Assembly (NCBI RefSeq): GCF_033406955.1
Contig: NZ_CP137734.1
Location: 3,534,001 to 3,598,000, forward strand
Length of the DNA: 64,000 nt
Reading direction: 5' to 3'
DNA from: Streptomyces violaceoruber
GTDB taxonomy: Bacteria > Actinomycetota > Actinomycetes > Streptomycetales > Streptomycetaceae
Shown here piece after piece: positions 53,294 through 61,165 of this stretch (position 1 is the stretch's first letter; every line of letters begins with the position of its first letter). Both the position numbers and the translations under genes were made by a program. The notes beneath the pieces are model-generated. The model did not search any database. It was not told the origin of the DNA and was given only the letters and a program-made list of their open reading frames with translations.

Positions 53294-54375
53294 AGGGGGT
53301 AGCGCGTACGGCACTGGGCGCCGGCACGGCAGCACTGATACTGGCCTTCGGCACTGTCGTACTCGGTGCGCCGGTCCACGCCGCGGAACCGACGGCGAAC
53401 GACCAGGGCGCCGGCACCAAAGAGGAGGGCGGCCGCAAGGATTCCGGCATCTACGCCGCCGTCCGCATCCAGTACTCCGGATCCGTCGCCCCGAACGGCG
53501 GCAAGGGAAACGTGACGTCCGCCGACGTCGACTGGACTCCCCCGCCCTGCTGGTACGCCCCCTACCTCGGCGCCAAGGACTTCAAGAAGACGATGTCCGC
53601 CGAGATAGAGGAGGCCGCGAGCGCGCCCGGCATGACCGGGACCCCCGCTGCGGCGATCGGCCAGACGAAGGCGCACTACGAGGACGAGTACGGCTGGACG
53701 GACACCCCCGGTTACAAGGACTACAACGTCGCCAAGGACGGCGAGGGCATGTTCTGGGCCGGCGTCGAGAATCCCAACGAGCCCGACTTCCTCAAGCGGA
53801 ACTCCTGCACCGACCTCCCGTTCTGGGTCGACAACGGCGAGGCCCCGCCGCCCCAGTACGAGGAGGCCATCACCCCGGAGATACTCGCCGCCCTCGCGTA
53901 CCAGCACATGGAGCTTCCCGGCACCGAGGTCACTCTCGCCCCCGCCCAGACCACGAAGGTGAACCTGCCGACCTGGGCCTGGCTCGACAAGGCCGACTTC
54001 CACGAGGTCCAGGCCACGGCCGCCATCGCCGCCCCGGGCTTCGCCCTCACGGCGACGACCACCGCCAAACCCGTGTCCCTCAAGCTGGAGCCGGGCACTC
54101 CGGACGCCGTGACCTACCCGGCCTCCGGCGAGTGCACGATCAACGACGACGGCTCCATCGGCGAGCCCTATGCCAGGGGCAACGCAGACCGGACCCCGCC
54201 CTGCGGCGTCAAGTACCTCCGCTCCTCCGGAGACGGCACCTTCGACCTCCAGGCCACCATCACCTGGGAGATCGCCTGGACCGGCACCGGTGGCGCGGGC
54301 GGCGACCTCCCCGACGGCACCTTCGAGAACGGACAGGCCGTCACGGTGCAGGAAATCCAGTCGATCAACCGATGA
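53290..54375 (+). CDS. Exported protein of WXG module C (paralogue of 30532-31641)
   Basis: A 361-residue secreted protein, GTG 53290. Signal peptide with core GAGTAALILAFGTVVLG and cleavage after PVHA near residue 32. Blocks shared with the module A protein: PPCWYAPYLG, PGYKDYNVAKDGEGMFW, VNLPTWAWLDK, ASGECTINDDGSIGEPY, TPPCGVKYLR and a C-terminal VQEIQSINR. The conserved cysteines suggest disulfides. No enzyme motif recognised. Followed 22 bp later by the module's WXG100-like gene. Confidence 0.82.
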   Translation: MKGVARTALGAGTAALILAFGTVVLGAPVHAAEPTANDQGAGTKEEGGRKDSGIYAAVRIQYSGSVAPNGGKGNVTSADVDWTPPPCWYAPYLGAKDFKKTMSAEIEEAASAPGMTGTPAAAIGQTKAHYEDEYGWTDTPGYKDYNVAKDGEGMFWAGVENPNEPDFLKRNSCTDLPFWVDNGEAPPPQYEEAITPEILAALAYQHMELPGTEVTLAPAQTTKVNLPTWAWLDKADFHEVQATAAIAAPGFALTATTTAKPVSLKLEPGTPDAVTYPASGECTINDDGSIGEPYARGNADRTPPCGVKYLRSSGDGTFDLQATITWEIAWTGTGGAGGDLPDGTFENGQAVTVQEIQSINR

Positions 54376-54397
54376 CAACCCCACAGAGCAGGCAGCC

Positions 54398-54703
54398 ATG
54401 TCGTTCCTGAAGTTCTTCTCCGACGACGTCAAGGAGATGGCGAAAGCACTGGAGAACAGCGGCGGCCGCATGAAGGAGGCGTCGCAGGAAATGAAGCGGG
54501 CCGACTCCAGCCAGGTCGGACATTCCGAACTCCAGTCCGCCTGCGATGACTTCGCCGATTCCTGGGACTACGGATTCGGGCAGTTGTCCAAACTGACGAA
54601 GGGCGTCTCCAAGTTCGCCGACAAGGCGTCCGAGGAGTTCCTCAAGATGGATCAGACGCTCTACGACGAGCTGAAGAAGTCCGCGACGAAGCCCAAGAAA
54701 TGA
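54398..54703 (+). CDS. WXG100-like small helical protein, module C
   Basis: A 101-residue helical protein, ATG 54398. DDFADSWDYGFGQL places Trp56 in the helix-turn-helix, and a Lys-rich tail follows. It differs from the B/D type at the N-terminus (MSFLKFFSDDVKEMAKALEN) but keeps the DF-x-x-S/D-W pattern. Probable type VII substrate or co-secretion partner. Convergent with 54708, only 4 bp apart. Confidence 0.7.
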   Translation: MSFLKFFSDDVKEMAKALENSGGRMKEASQEMKRADSSQVGHSELQSACDDFADSWDYGFGQLSKLTKGVSKFADKASEEFLKMDQTLYDELKKSATKPKK

Positions 54704-54707
54704 CCGC

Positions 54708-55304
54708 TCACGCCTCGACGCGCGGCGGCCACTCCACGCCCGCCGCGGACAGGCGGTTGAGATGTGTACGCCTCCGCCGTCGCGTCACGCCGAGACCGAC
54801 GAGGTAGAAGGCGAAGAAGACGACCCAAATTCCCACCGCGACGAGGACGTTCCTCACCGTGTACCCGGGAAAGATGAGGAAGATCGCCATGACGACCGGC
54901 AGAATGAGGATGTTGCTCAGGACGCGCGGGTTGTACCGGCCGCTCGCGTCGACGACCATCTGCGAGTAGAGCAGTTCCACCCGGGGCCGCGCCTCCGGGA
55001 CCGGCGTGAGGCCGAGTGCCGGGCGCATGCCCGGCAGCGGGGTCCGGCCGGGAGCCTGCTGGTGAGCGGCCTGGAGAGCAGTGGCCCGCGTCCGAGCGTC
55101 AGGCATGCGGACGAACAGGAAAAAGGGATTGTTCAGAGCGGCGTTTCCGGGGGCGTGCCCGACATAGCGATATCCGAAGCTCTCGGCGACGTACGCGAAT
55201 GCCGCGAATTTCTTCAGGCCAGGGAAATGCGGTCTGACCGTGAACTCGCGGGCCTCCTCCGCGACAGCCTTCATCAGCTCGTTCAGGAGATGCCGTTCGT
55301 CCAT
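54708..55304 (-). CDS. Two-helix membrane protein of module C
   Basis: A 198-residue protein, ATG 55304. N-terminal soluble domain (1-125) with RPHFPGLKKFAAFAYVAESFGYRYVG, then two TM helices (about 130-150 and 155-175; ILILPVVMAIFLIF and VLVAVGIWVVFFAFYLVGL) and a basic tail. No family recognised. It is the only module C gene on the minus strand, lying between the WXG100-like gene and the WXG effector-like gene. Confidence 0.65.
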   Translation of the reverse strand: MDERHLLNELMKAVAEEAREFTVRPHFPGLKKFAAFAYVAESFGYRYVGHAPGNAALNNPFFLFVRMPDARTRATALQAAHQQAPGRTPLPGMRPALGLTPVPEARPRVELLYSQMVVDASGRYNPRVLSNILILPVVMAIFLIFPGYTVRNVLVAVGIWVVFFAFYLVGLGVTRRRRRTHLNRLSAAGVEWPPRVEA

Positions 55305-55408
55305 GACCGTCTCCTCCTCGGCTCGTACGGGGACGGCCCCATCGTGACATACGGGCGCCGCTGGTAACTTACCGGCTCAGCCAGCACAAAAGCACGGGGA
55401 GAAGTCCG

Positions 55409-56758
55409 ATGAGTTCCGAAAAATACCCGAATCTGGGGTTCGATCCAGCTCCCGGCGATCTTGAGGCCGTCCGGGACCTGGTGAAGGCGGTGGGCCGTGT
55501 CACCAGTGGCAGCGACACGGCCCAGACGGAGCTGAGCAAGATGGGAACGGTGGACGGAATTTGGGCGGGCAAGGCCGCCACGTCGTTCCAGGACACCTAC
55601 TCACCCGTTCCTCCGTACCTGAAGAAGGCGCTGGGGTCGCTGGACACCGCGCACCGGGCGCTCAGCGGCTGGGAAACGCAACTGGACGGATTCCAGACCA
55701 GGGCGCGAAAGCTGGAGGAAGAGGCGGCGGAAGCCACTAGGAAGGTCAACTCCGCACAGTCAGCGGTGAATTCGCTGCCCTCGTCCGCCGAGGGGCTGTC
55801 GGACGCGGACGAGAAGAAGCACGAGAAGGACGCCAAGGAGAAGAAGAAGTCCCTGGAGACCGCCACCGGCGAACTGACCGCGATCCGCAGCCGGGCGCAC
55901 TCGCTCCAGAGCGAGCACGGACAGGCAGCGGCAGACGTCACGCGTCTGGTCAAAGGTGCCGCGGACGACGCGCCGCCCGAGCCCGGCTGGTTCGAGGAAG
56001 CGCTGGACGCGGTGGGAGACCTGCTCTCGGACGCCTGGGACACCATCACGGACCCGAACTTCTGGAAGCTGATCGGCGACGTGCTGGCGGACATCGCGAT
56101 GGTCGTCGGCGTTCTCGCGATCTTCTTCTCCGGTCTCGGTGTGGCCGCGTTCATCATCGCGGGGCTGGCGCTCGCCTTCCACCTGGCCGCCAAGGCCGGC
56201 GGGGCCGACGTCACCTGGGAGACCATCGCGTGGGACGCCGTCGGTGTGTTCGCCGGCGGCCTCAGCCTGGCCGGCGCCCGGCTCGCCCAGTCCGGCCGCG
56301 CCCTGGTCAACGCCGGCCGGGAGCTGCGGCTGTCCTCCGGCTTCATGAAGGCACTCGGCAATGTCCGGTTCGGCAACCTCCTCAACGGCCTGCGCGGACT
56401 TCCCAGCGGTGTCGCCAACTCCGCACGGGGGCTGGGCATGGCGGGCAAGGGCTGGTCGTTCGTCGCTGCCGGCACCGCCGTCGACAAGGCGGCGACGTGG
56501 ACCGGTGCCGCGCTGGCGATCGGCTCCAACATGCACAACGGCACGTGGGACCAGGGGCGGTGGACGGACGGCGAATTCAAGATCGGTGACATACCGGTCG
56601 TGGGGCCGTTCATGGACTACTTCGGTGCCACCGACGGCGGCGAGGTCATGGCGCCCGGGCCGGCGTCCCCCACCTTCGACACGCAGACCGCCCTCAGCTC
56701 GTCTGGCAACACCTTCACCAAGCACCTCGACCCCTCGCAGATGGGTACGGCCGCATGA
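55409..56758 (+). CDS. WXG-domain effector-like protein, module C
   Basis: A 449-residue protein, ATG 55409. DPAPGDLEAVRDLV and IWAGKAATSF (WxG 52-54) open a long helical domain with a coiled coil (about 95-185, very Lys/Glu-rich). Hydrophobic segments are at about 220-260 (LADIAMVVGVLAIFFSGLGV). The C-terminus is Gly-rich, ending in DGGEVMAPGPAS with no recognised enzyme domain. Type VII polymorphic-protein architecture; a toxin tip is absent or very small. Overlaps the next gene by 4 bp. Confidence 0.7.
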   Translation: MSSEKYPNLGFDPAPGDLEAVRDLVKAVGRVTSGSDTAQTELSKMGTVDGIWAGKAATSFQDTYSPVPPYLKKALGSLDTAHRALSGWETQLDGFQTRARKLEEEAAEATRKVNSAQSAVNSLPSSAEGLSDADEKKHEKDAKEKKKSLETATGELTAIRSRAHSLQSEHGQAAADVTRLVKGAADDAPPEPGWFEEALDAVGDLLSDAWDTITDPNFWKLIGDVLADIAMVVGVLAIFFSGLGVAAFIIAGLALAFHLAAKAGGADVTWETIAWDAVGVFAGGLSLAGARLAQSGRALVNAGRELRLSSGFMKALGNVRFGNLLNGLRGLPSGVANSARGLGMAGKGWSFVAAGTAVDKAATWTGAALAIGSNMHNGTWDQGRWTDGEFKIGDIPVVGPFMDYFGATDGGEVMAPGPASPTFDTQTALSSSGNTFTKHLDPSQMGTAA

Positions 56759-57480
56759 GCGCGGTGTCCCACGGCCCGACCGATGACATCGAGCGCGGCG
56801 CGACCGCTCCGTTCCACTACGCCTTCCACCACGACGTTCCGGACGAGTTCGTCCGGCTCCCGGAACCCGCGGAGTCCGACGGCTGGCGCGAGGCCATGGC
56901 GGAACTGCTGCCGGGGGCGGACGCGGAGGCACGGGACGCCGCCAGCGAGGGCCTGCGCCGCCAGCTGCCACTGCTGAGCGCCAGGGATAACGTGCTCCTC
57001 ACCGCGATGTGCGTCGGCACGGAGGAAGTGGACGGCGGCGAGCGCCTGTCCATGGGCCTGCTCGCGGTCACCGTTCGCCCGAGCGAGCACAGCCCCGCCC
57101 GTCGGCTCTTCACCGCCGAGGGCATCTACCGGGCGACCGCCAAGAAGTTCTTCTCCCACGTCGCCGAGGACCGCCTGGAAGAGATCAGCTTCCCGCTGGG
57201 AGAGGGTCTGCAAGGGCCGCAGGACATGGTGCTGGCCACGAAGCTCCCGTGCGGCCCGGGTGTCATGTCGACGTCCCTGCGCACGCTGCGGCTGCCCCCG
57301 ATCGAGGCCGGGATCGCCGTACCGCCCCTTCCGATGGCAGCCCTGCAGCTGATCGTCCCGGCGCCGCACGGGTACTGCGTGTACGTCACCATCTCCACTC
57401 CGTCGGTCTTCCTGCTGGACTCCTACAGCGCACGCCTGGCCCACATCGCCCGCACGCTCGGATTCGGCGAGCCGACCTGA
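56755..57480 (+). CDS. Soluble partner of WXG module C
   Basis: A 241-residue protein, ATG 56755 (ATGA overlap with the effector-like gene). No signal peptide. It opens with AFHHDVPDEFVRLP and contains LTAMCVGTEEVDGGERLSMGLLAVTV and a late IVPAPHGYCVYVTISTPS strand, arranged as in the roughly 200-residue partner proteins of the other modules, but more divergent. Function unknown; a chaperone or adaptor role is inferred from the tight coupling. Confidence 0.6.
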   Translation: MSAVSHGPTDDIERGATAPFHYAFHHDVPDEFVRLPEPAESDGWREAMAELLPGADAEARDAASEGLRRQLPLLSARDNVLLTAMCVGTEEVDGGERLSMGLLAVTVRPSEHSPARRLFTAEGIYRATAKKFFSHVAEDRLEEISFPLGEGLQGPQDMVLATKLPCGPGVMSTSLRTLRLPPIEAGIAVPPLPMAALQLIVPAPHGYCVYVTISTPSVFLLDSYSARLAHIARTLGFGEPT

Positions 57481-57571
57481 AACGCCGCGGCGCCGACCCG
57501 CGCTTCGCCACGGTCGGGTGCGCCCACGACCACACAGTCGCATCTTCCGCGAATTGCCCCGCCGTCCGGCG

Positions 57572-57651
57572 CAATTGACTCTGGCGAACCACGACCCTCG
57601 CCTATACCGTCAGTAGCCTTGATCGCACTTCTGTCCCACGGGGAGTCCACT
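57572..57651 (+). repeat. Second copy of the module C/D leader
   Basis: Nearly the same as 52541-52621, with an even better -35-like TTGACT (57575-57580), TATACC, the shared CGTCAGTAGCCTTGA and GGGGAG ribosome site. In this copy the leader feeds a truncated lipoprotein reading frame and then module D, so it may still be the module D promoter. Confidence 0.8.
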
Positions 57652-57801
57652 GTGAAGCGCCACCCCATACCCGTTGCCATCCTGCTCGAGGCGGCAGGAC
57701 CGCCACTCACGGCCGGTGGCGACGAGGATCACGGATCCAGACCAGTGGCATGCACTGGCCTGCGCAGGACTCCACGGCGATCAGGGGGACAAGCGTCATG
57801 A
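57652..57801 (+). pseudogene. Remnant of a third lipoprotein gene
   Basis: Forty-nine codons from GTG 57652. The first 30 align with the start of the lipoprotein at 52622 (VKR, PVA, then LTAG instead of LLTACG), with scattered identity at DNA level after an almost perfect leader match. The lipobox Cys is lost and the rest of the roughly 220-residue protein and the paired exported protein are deleted. The frame ends by overlapping the ATG of the next gene (TGA at 57799-57801). It could still be translated and couple expression of 57798. Confidence 0.75.
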
Positions 57802-58109
57802 GCGACAGAACACGAGCAGATCTCGACATCATACGAGATTGCTCCGACTCACTGTTCCGAATACATCGCGAGTTCAAAGAGCACGGGAACCCCGCCGAGG
57901 AATACAGCGACGAGCTGGGCAGCAAGGACCTGCGTGACGTTTTTGGAGAGTTTTCAGACACCTGGAAGAAGACTCGAAAGAAACTCATGAAGGACATCGA
58001 GAACCTGGCGAAGTTCACCAAGACCGCGGCGGACACGTACGACGATGTCGATCACAAGCTTGCCGAGGCCCTCCGGGATGCCCGCAAGAAGTCGAAGGGG
58101 AAGAAGTGA
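57798..58109 (+). CDS. WXG100-like small helical protein, module D
   Basis: A 103-residue helical protein, ATG 57798 with GGGGGA 10 bases upstream. GEFSDTWKKTR gives Trp56; NPAEEYSDELGSKDL and DHKLAEALRDARKKSKGKK match the module B protein at 40729. The next gene overlaps by 4 bp (GTGA), exactly as in module B. Candidate type VII substrate or co-secretion partner. Confidence 0.72.
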   Translation: MSDRTRADLDIIRDCSDSLFRIHREFKEHGNPAEEYSDELGSKDLRDVFGEFSDTWKKTRKKLMKDIENLAKFTKTAADTYDDVDHKLAEALRDARKKSKGKK

Positions 58110-59311
58110 GTTCGCGGCCACGCGATTGGGAACCCCTCCACGACGGCGACCCCATACCCGGAGACCCCTACGAGGTTGCCGGACTCGGCAAGAAGCTCCG
58201 CAAGATGGCGGACGAGATCGACAAACAGTCTCGAAACATCAGAGCCCTGTCGTCCGTCGACGGATGGGACAGCGATGCCGGGCGCGCCTTTCACGAGATA
58301 GCGGACGGCGCGTCGGGTCGCCTCAAGCGAGCGTTCGATCGCTATGACGAAGCGGCCAAGGCGTTGGGCACGAAGGTTGTCGACGGCGAGGAATCAAAAG
58401 AGTACGCCAGCGAGTTGCACCGGGCTCAAAAGGTCGCGGACAAGGCTCTGCAGAAGTACCGCGAGGCGGAGACGGATCACAAAACCGCCATCGGCGACCT
58501 CAAGCAGTACGAAGGGACCGTTCCGTCACGCGACGACGTGACGGACCGCACTCGTCTCGAGAAGAAACGTGACGCCGCTATGGGTGTCATCCGCGAGTGC
58601 CACAGCGAAATCGGCCGAGCCAAGATCATACGTGACGACGCGGCGAAGGCAGCTGCCAAGCACATCAAGAACATCGTGCATCACGACGGCGTGCGCGATC
58701 CCGGCGGGATCATGAACTTCCTCGCCGACTGGGCCGACAGACTGTCCAACGTCTCAGCGATCCTGTCCGTACTGGCAGTTATCTGCGCCTTTGTGCCTCC
58801 ACTCCAGATACTGGCTCCGATCTTTGCGGGCCTGTCGGTCGTCACAAGCGCCCTGGCATTGGCAGGCCACATCTACGACATGACGGCGCGCGGGGGCAAG
58901 TTCAGCGCCTCACGACTGTTCTTCGACGCCTTGGGCGTTATGCCGGGGCTGGGAGCACTGAAGGGATTCAAGGCTCTCAAGGGACTGTCCAAGCTGCGCG
59001 GCCTACGATTCAGTGGCGGCGCCGCGTTGGAAGGTGTCGGCTTCAAGTTCTTCAACGGTATCGCCGTCAACACGGTGAACAAGATCCTCGTGAAGGCCGG
59101 GAAGCCGGTCATCGCGGGTGAGAAGCTCACCGCCGCCATCAAAACAGGCGGGTTCGCCAGCGCCATGGTGAAGATCTTCACTGGTCACGACGGCAAGGCG
59201 ACCGGCGACCCGGGAGACCCCGGAGTCCCGCCGAAGGTCACGCCCAGCCCCTCTCCCCAGCCGGCTCCCACGCCGTCGCCCGCACCCTTCCACACTGCCC
59301 TGGCCCGATAG
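58106..59311 (+). CDS. WXG-domain effector-like protein, module D
   Basis: A 401-residue protein, GTG 58106. N-terminus DPIPGDPYEVAGLGKKLRKM, then VDGWDSDAGRAF (Trp54; a WxxxxG variant), YDEAAKALGTKVVDG and ELHRAQKVADKAL, nearly the same as the module B protein at 39308. Hydrophobic segment at about 210-262. The C-terminus is a short Pro/Ser tail (VTPSPSPQPAPTPSPAP) and no toxin domain is seen. Possibly a structural or orphan member that lost its tip. Confidence 0.72.
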   Translation: MSSRPRDWEPLHDGDPIPGDPYEVAGLGKKLRKMADEIDKQSRNIRALSSVDGWDSDAGRAFHEIADGASGRLKRAFDRYDEAAKALGTKVVDGEESKEYASELHRAQKVADKALQKYREAETDHKTAIGDLKQYEGTVPSRDDVTDRTRLEKKRDAAMGVIRECHSEIGRAKIIRDDAAKAAAKHIKNIVHHDGVRDPGGIMNFLADWADRLSNVSAILSVLAVICAFVPPLQILAPIFAGLSVVTSALALAGHIYDMTARGGKFSASRLFFDALGVMPGLGALKGFKALKGLSKLRGLRFSGGAALEGVGFKFFNGIAVNTVNKILVKAGKPVIAGEKLTAAIKTGGFASAMVKIFTGHDGKATGDPGDPGVPPKVTPSPSPQPAPTPSPAPFHTALAR

Positions 59312-59343
59312 CCCCCATCCCCCACACAAGGAGAACGACTTCG

Positions 59344-59922
59344 ATGCCGGCAGAAGACCAGGAACTCGGACCAGACGAGTACAAGGCCCGCGGCAACATC
59401 GTCAGGAAGATGGTGCCCGGCGAAGTACTGTTCCGCGTGCCGGAAGCGCGGGACCTGGCAATCTCCGAGGGAAGACGCCTGCACTACGACTTTCTTGATG
59501 ACGCAGCCGTCCTCAAGCTTTTGCGCCTTCGCCACCTGGACGACGTGAAGCTGCACAGCGCAGGAATGAAGCTGGGTATTCCTTCCGCGCTGATCATCGC
59601 AGCCGCGTTCGTCTACTGGGGCGGCTACGTCCAGTACTGGGAATCATCGAAGTCCCAGGCCATGTACTACGCGGCGTGCGGTGCGGTCCTTGCCCTCATG
59701 GTCCTGCTCTACGTCATCTCACTCACCCGGCACTGGGGAAACCGACCGCGGCAGAAAATGCGTGCCCGAGCGGCCGCCTACCGGAAGATCGCGCACGTCG
59801 CCGCGGAGCACGGCGCCGAGTTGCCCGGCTTCTACCCGCACTACGGCGCCTACCCCTTCGCCGCCACCTTCCACGCCGACGCGGCGGAACTGGAACTTCC
59901 CGACGGAGCGACCCCGCGATGA
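59344..59922 (+). CDS. Two-helix membrane protein of module D
   Basis: A 192-residue protein, ATG 59344 with AAGGAG upstream. Soluble N-terminus (1-75), two TM helices (about 78-95 and 106-126) and a soluble C-terminus with RAAAYRKIAHVAAEHGAELPGF. It sits where module B has a four-helix membrane protein, but I see no clear sequence relation. Stop overlaps the next start by 4 bp. Confidence 0.65.
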   Translation: MPAEDQELGPDEYKARGNIVRKMVPGEVLFRVPEARDLAISEGRRLHYDFLDDAAVLKLLRLRHLDDVKLHSAGMKLGIPSALIIAAAFVYWGGYVQYWESSKSQAMYYAACGAVLALMVLLYVISLTRHWGNRPRQKMRARAAAYRKIAHVAAEHGAELPGFYPHYGAYPFAATFHADAAELELPDGATPR

Positions 59923-60587
59923 CTACGGCCACCTCGGAGAACGGACTTGCCTCGGTGTCCGAGGGCGAGGCGGTCCACGTTCGCTGGATCATGCCCGAGG
60001 GCTTCTTCGAGTTGCCCATGGATGTGGAATCCATCGACGAACTCGCTGATGAGCTGATCTCTCTGGCCCAGCGGGTGATGCCGGACGCGCCCGAGAACAT
60101 GCAGTACCAGTGGGCCGCTCTCTGCGCGGGCAACTACGACGCCTTCGTCGAGGGCGGGATCCAGTACGCCGGATTCGTCATCACAGAAGTCGACGGCACA
60201 CGCTGCGCGGCCACGGTCCATGTCTCCATGACGGAGCTCGCGGACGAGGCCCGACTGCGCCCGATCCTTGCCACGGCCGGGGCGCTGCGTGACCTCGGTC
60301 AGGGCGAGGTCACGGAGATCGACCTTCCTTGCGGTCCCGCGGTGTCGTTGATCGGTGCCCGGCGGTCCGTCGTCGACGCGGCGCTCGCCCCTTCCGGGCA
60401 TGACGAACCGTTCTGGACGTCGTTCATCCAAGCTCACGTCCCCCTGCCCAACGGCACTGTCGTCGTGCTCGAAATGGTGACTCCGACGCAGGAAGGGTGG
60501 GACGTCTTCTCCGCCATGTTCGCCGGTATCCTCAAGTCCCTCTGCTTCTTCGACGACAAGGGCACGCCCGTGGGGCTCGGCACGTGA
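59919..60587 (+). CDS. Soluble partner of WXG module D (first type)
   Basis: A 222-residue acidic protein, ATG 59919. VRWIMPEGFFELPMD at the start and AHVPLPNGTVVVLEMVTP then FSAMFAGILKSLCFF at the end follow the partner-family pattern (strand-WF, PLP/PVPG strand, AGxxxSLxF). No signal peptide or membrane helix. Translationally coupled on both sides (ATGA before, GTGA after). Confidence 0.62.
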   Translation: MTTATSENGLASVSEGEAVHVRWIMPEGFFELPMDVESIDELADELISLAQRVMPDAPENMQYQWAALCAGNYDAFVEGGIQYAGFVITEVDGTRCAATVHVSMTELADEARLRPILATAGALRDLGQGEVTEIDLPCGPAVSLIGARRSVVDAALAPSGHDEPFWTSFIQAHVPLPNGTVVVLEMVTPTQEGWDVFSAMFAGILKSLCFFDDKGTPVGLGT

Positions 60588-61165
60588 CGACGACCCACCG
60601 AAGCCGGCCACCGGACGACTATCGGCTCCTCGTTCCTCGCGACTGGTTCCGCATCGACCTGATGGTCGACCGATGGCGACCTCAGCTGAAGAAGTTCGTC
60701 GACCAACAGGCAACACGCAGGCAGATGTCCACCGATGCCGGTCGCGAACTCTGGGCCTCCTTGCGTAACGCGGTGGAGACCGGTGTGTCCCAGGGAGCTC
60801 TGGAGCTCTACCTGCGAACGGATGTCGTCGCCGGTACGGGCGCCCCGGCGACTCTGATGGTCTCCCTGCTGCCCATGCGAGATGCGCTGCATGCCTCACC
60901 GGAAGAATTCGCCCAGGCCTTGCGGGGCCGGGAAGAGGGCGGCGCGACCGTCTCCGTCTCCAGCCTGCCGGCCGGATCCTGTGTACGCGTCTCCACGACG
61001 ACGGCACTTGATTACTACGTCGAGATGCCGGGTGGGGCGGGCTACATCCTGCTCTCGTTCACCGTTCCGCTGAGTGGTGTGGAAAGCCCCTTGGGCGAGC
61101 TGTGCGAGGCCATGGCCGGCTCCTTGCGCTGGATCCACAACGCCGCACCACAGGAACAGCGGTGA
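60584..61165 (+). CDS. Soluble partner of WXG module D (second type)
   Basis: A 193-residue protein, GTG 60584. PPDDYRLLVPRDWFRIDL, ALELYLRTDVVAGTGAPATLMVSLLPM and the final YILLSFTVP ... AMAGSLRW pair it unambiguously with the module B protein at 37342. The conserved order of B and D (WXG100-like, WXG long protein, membrane protein, then two soluble partners) supports duplication of a whole operon. Function unknown. Confidence 0.65.
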   Translation: MTTTHRSRPPDDYRLLVPRDWFRIDLMVDRWRPQLKKFVDQQATRRQMSTDAGRELWASLRNAVETGVSQGALELYLRTDVVAGTGAPATLMVSLLPMRDALHASPEEFAQALRGREEGGATVSVSSLPAGSCVRVSTTTALDYYVEMPGGAGYILLSFTVPLSGVESPLGELCEAMAGSLRWIHNAAPQEQR

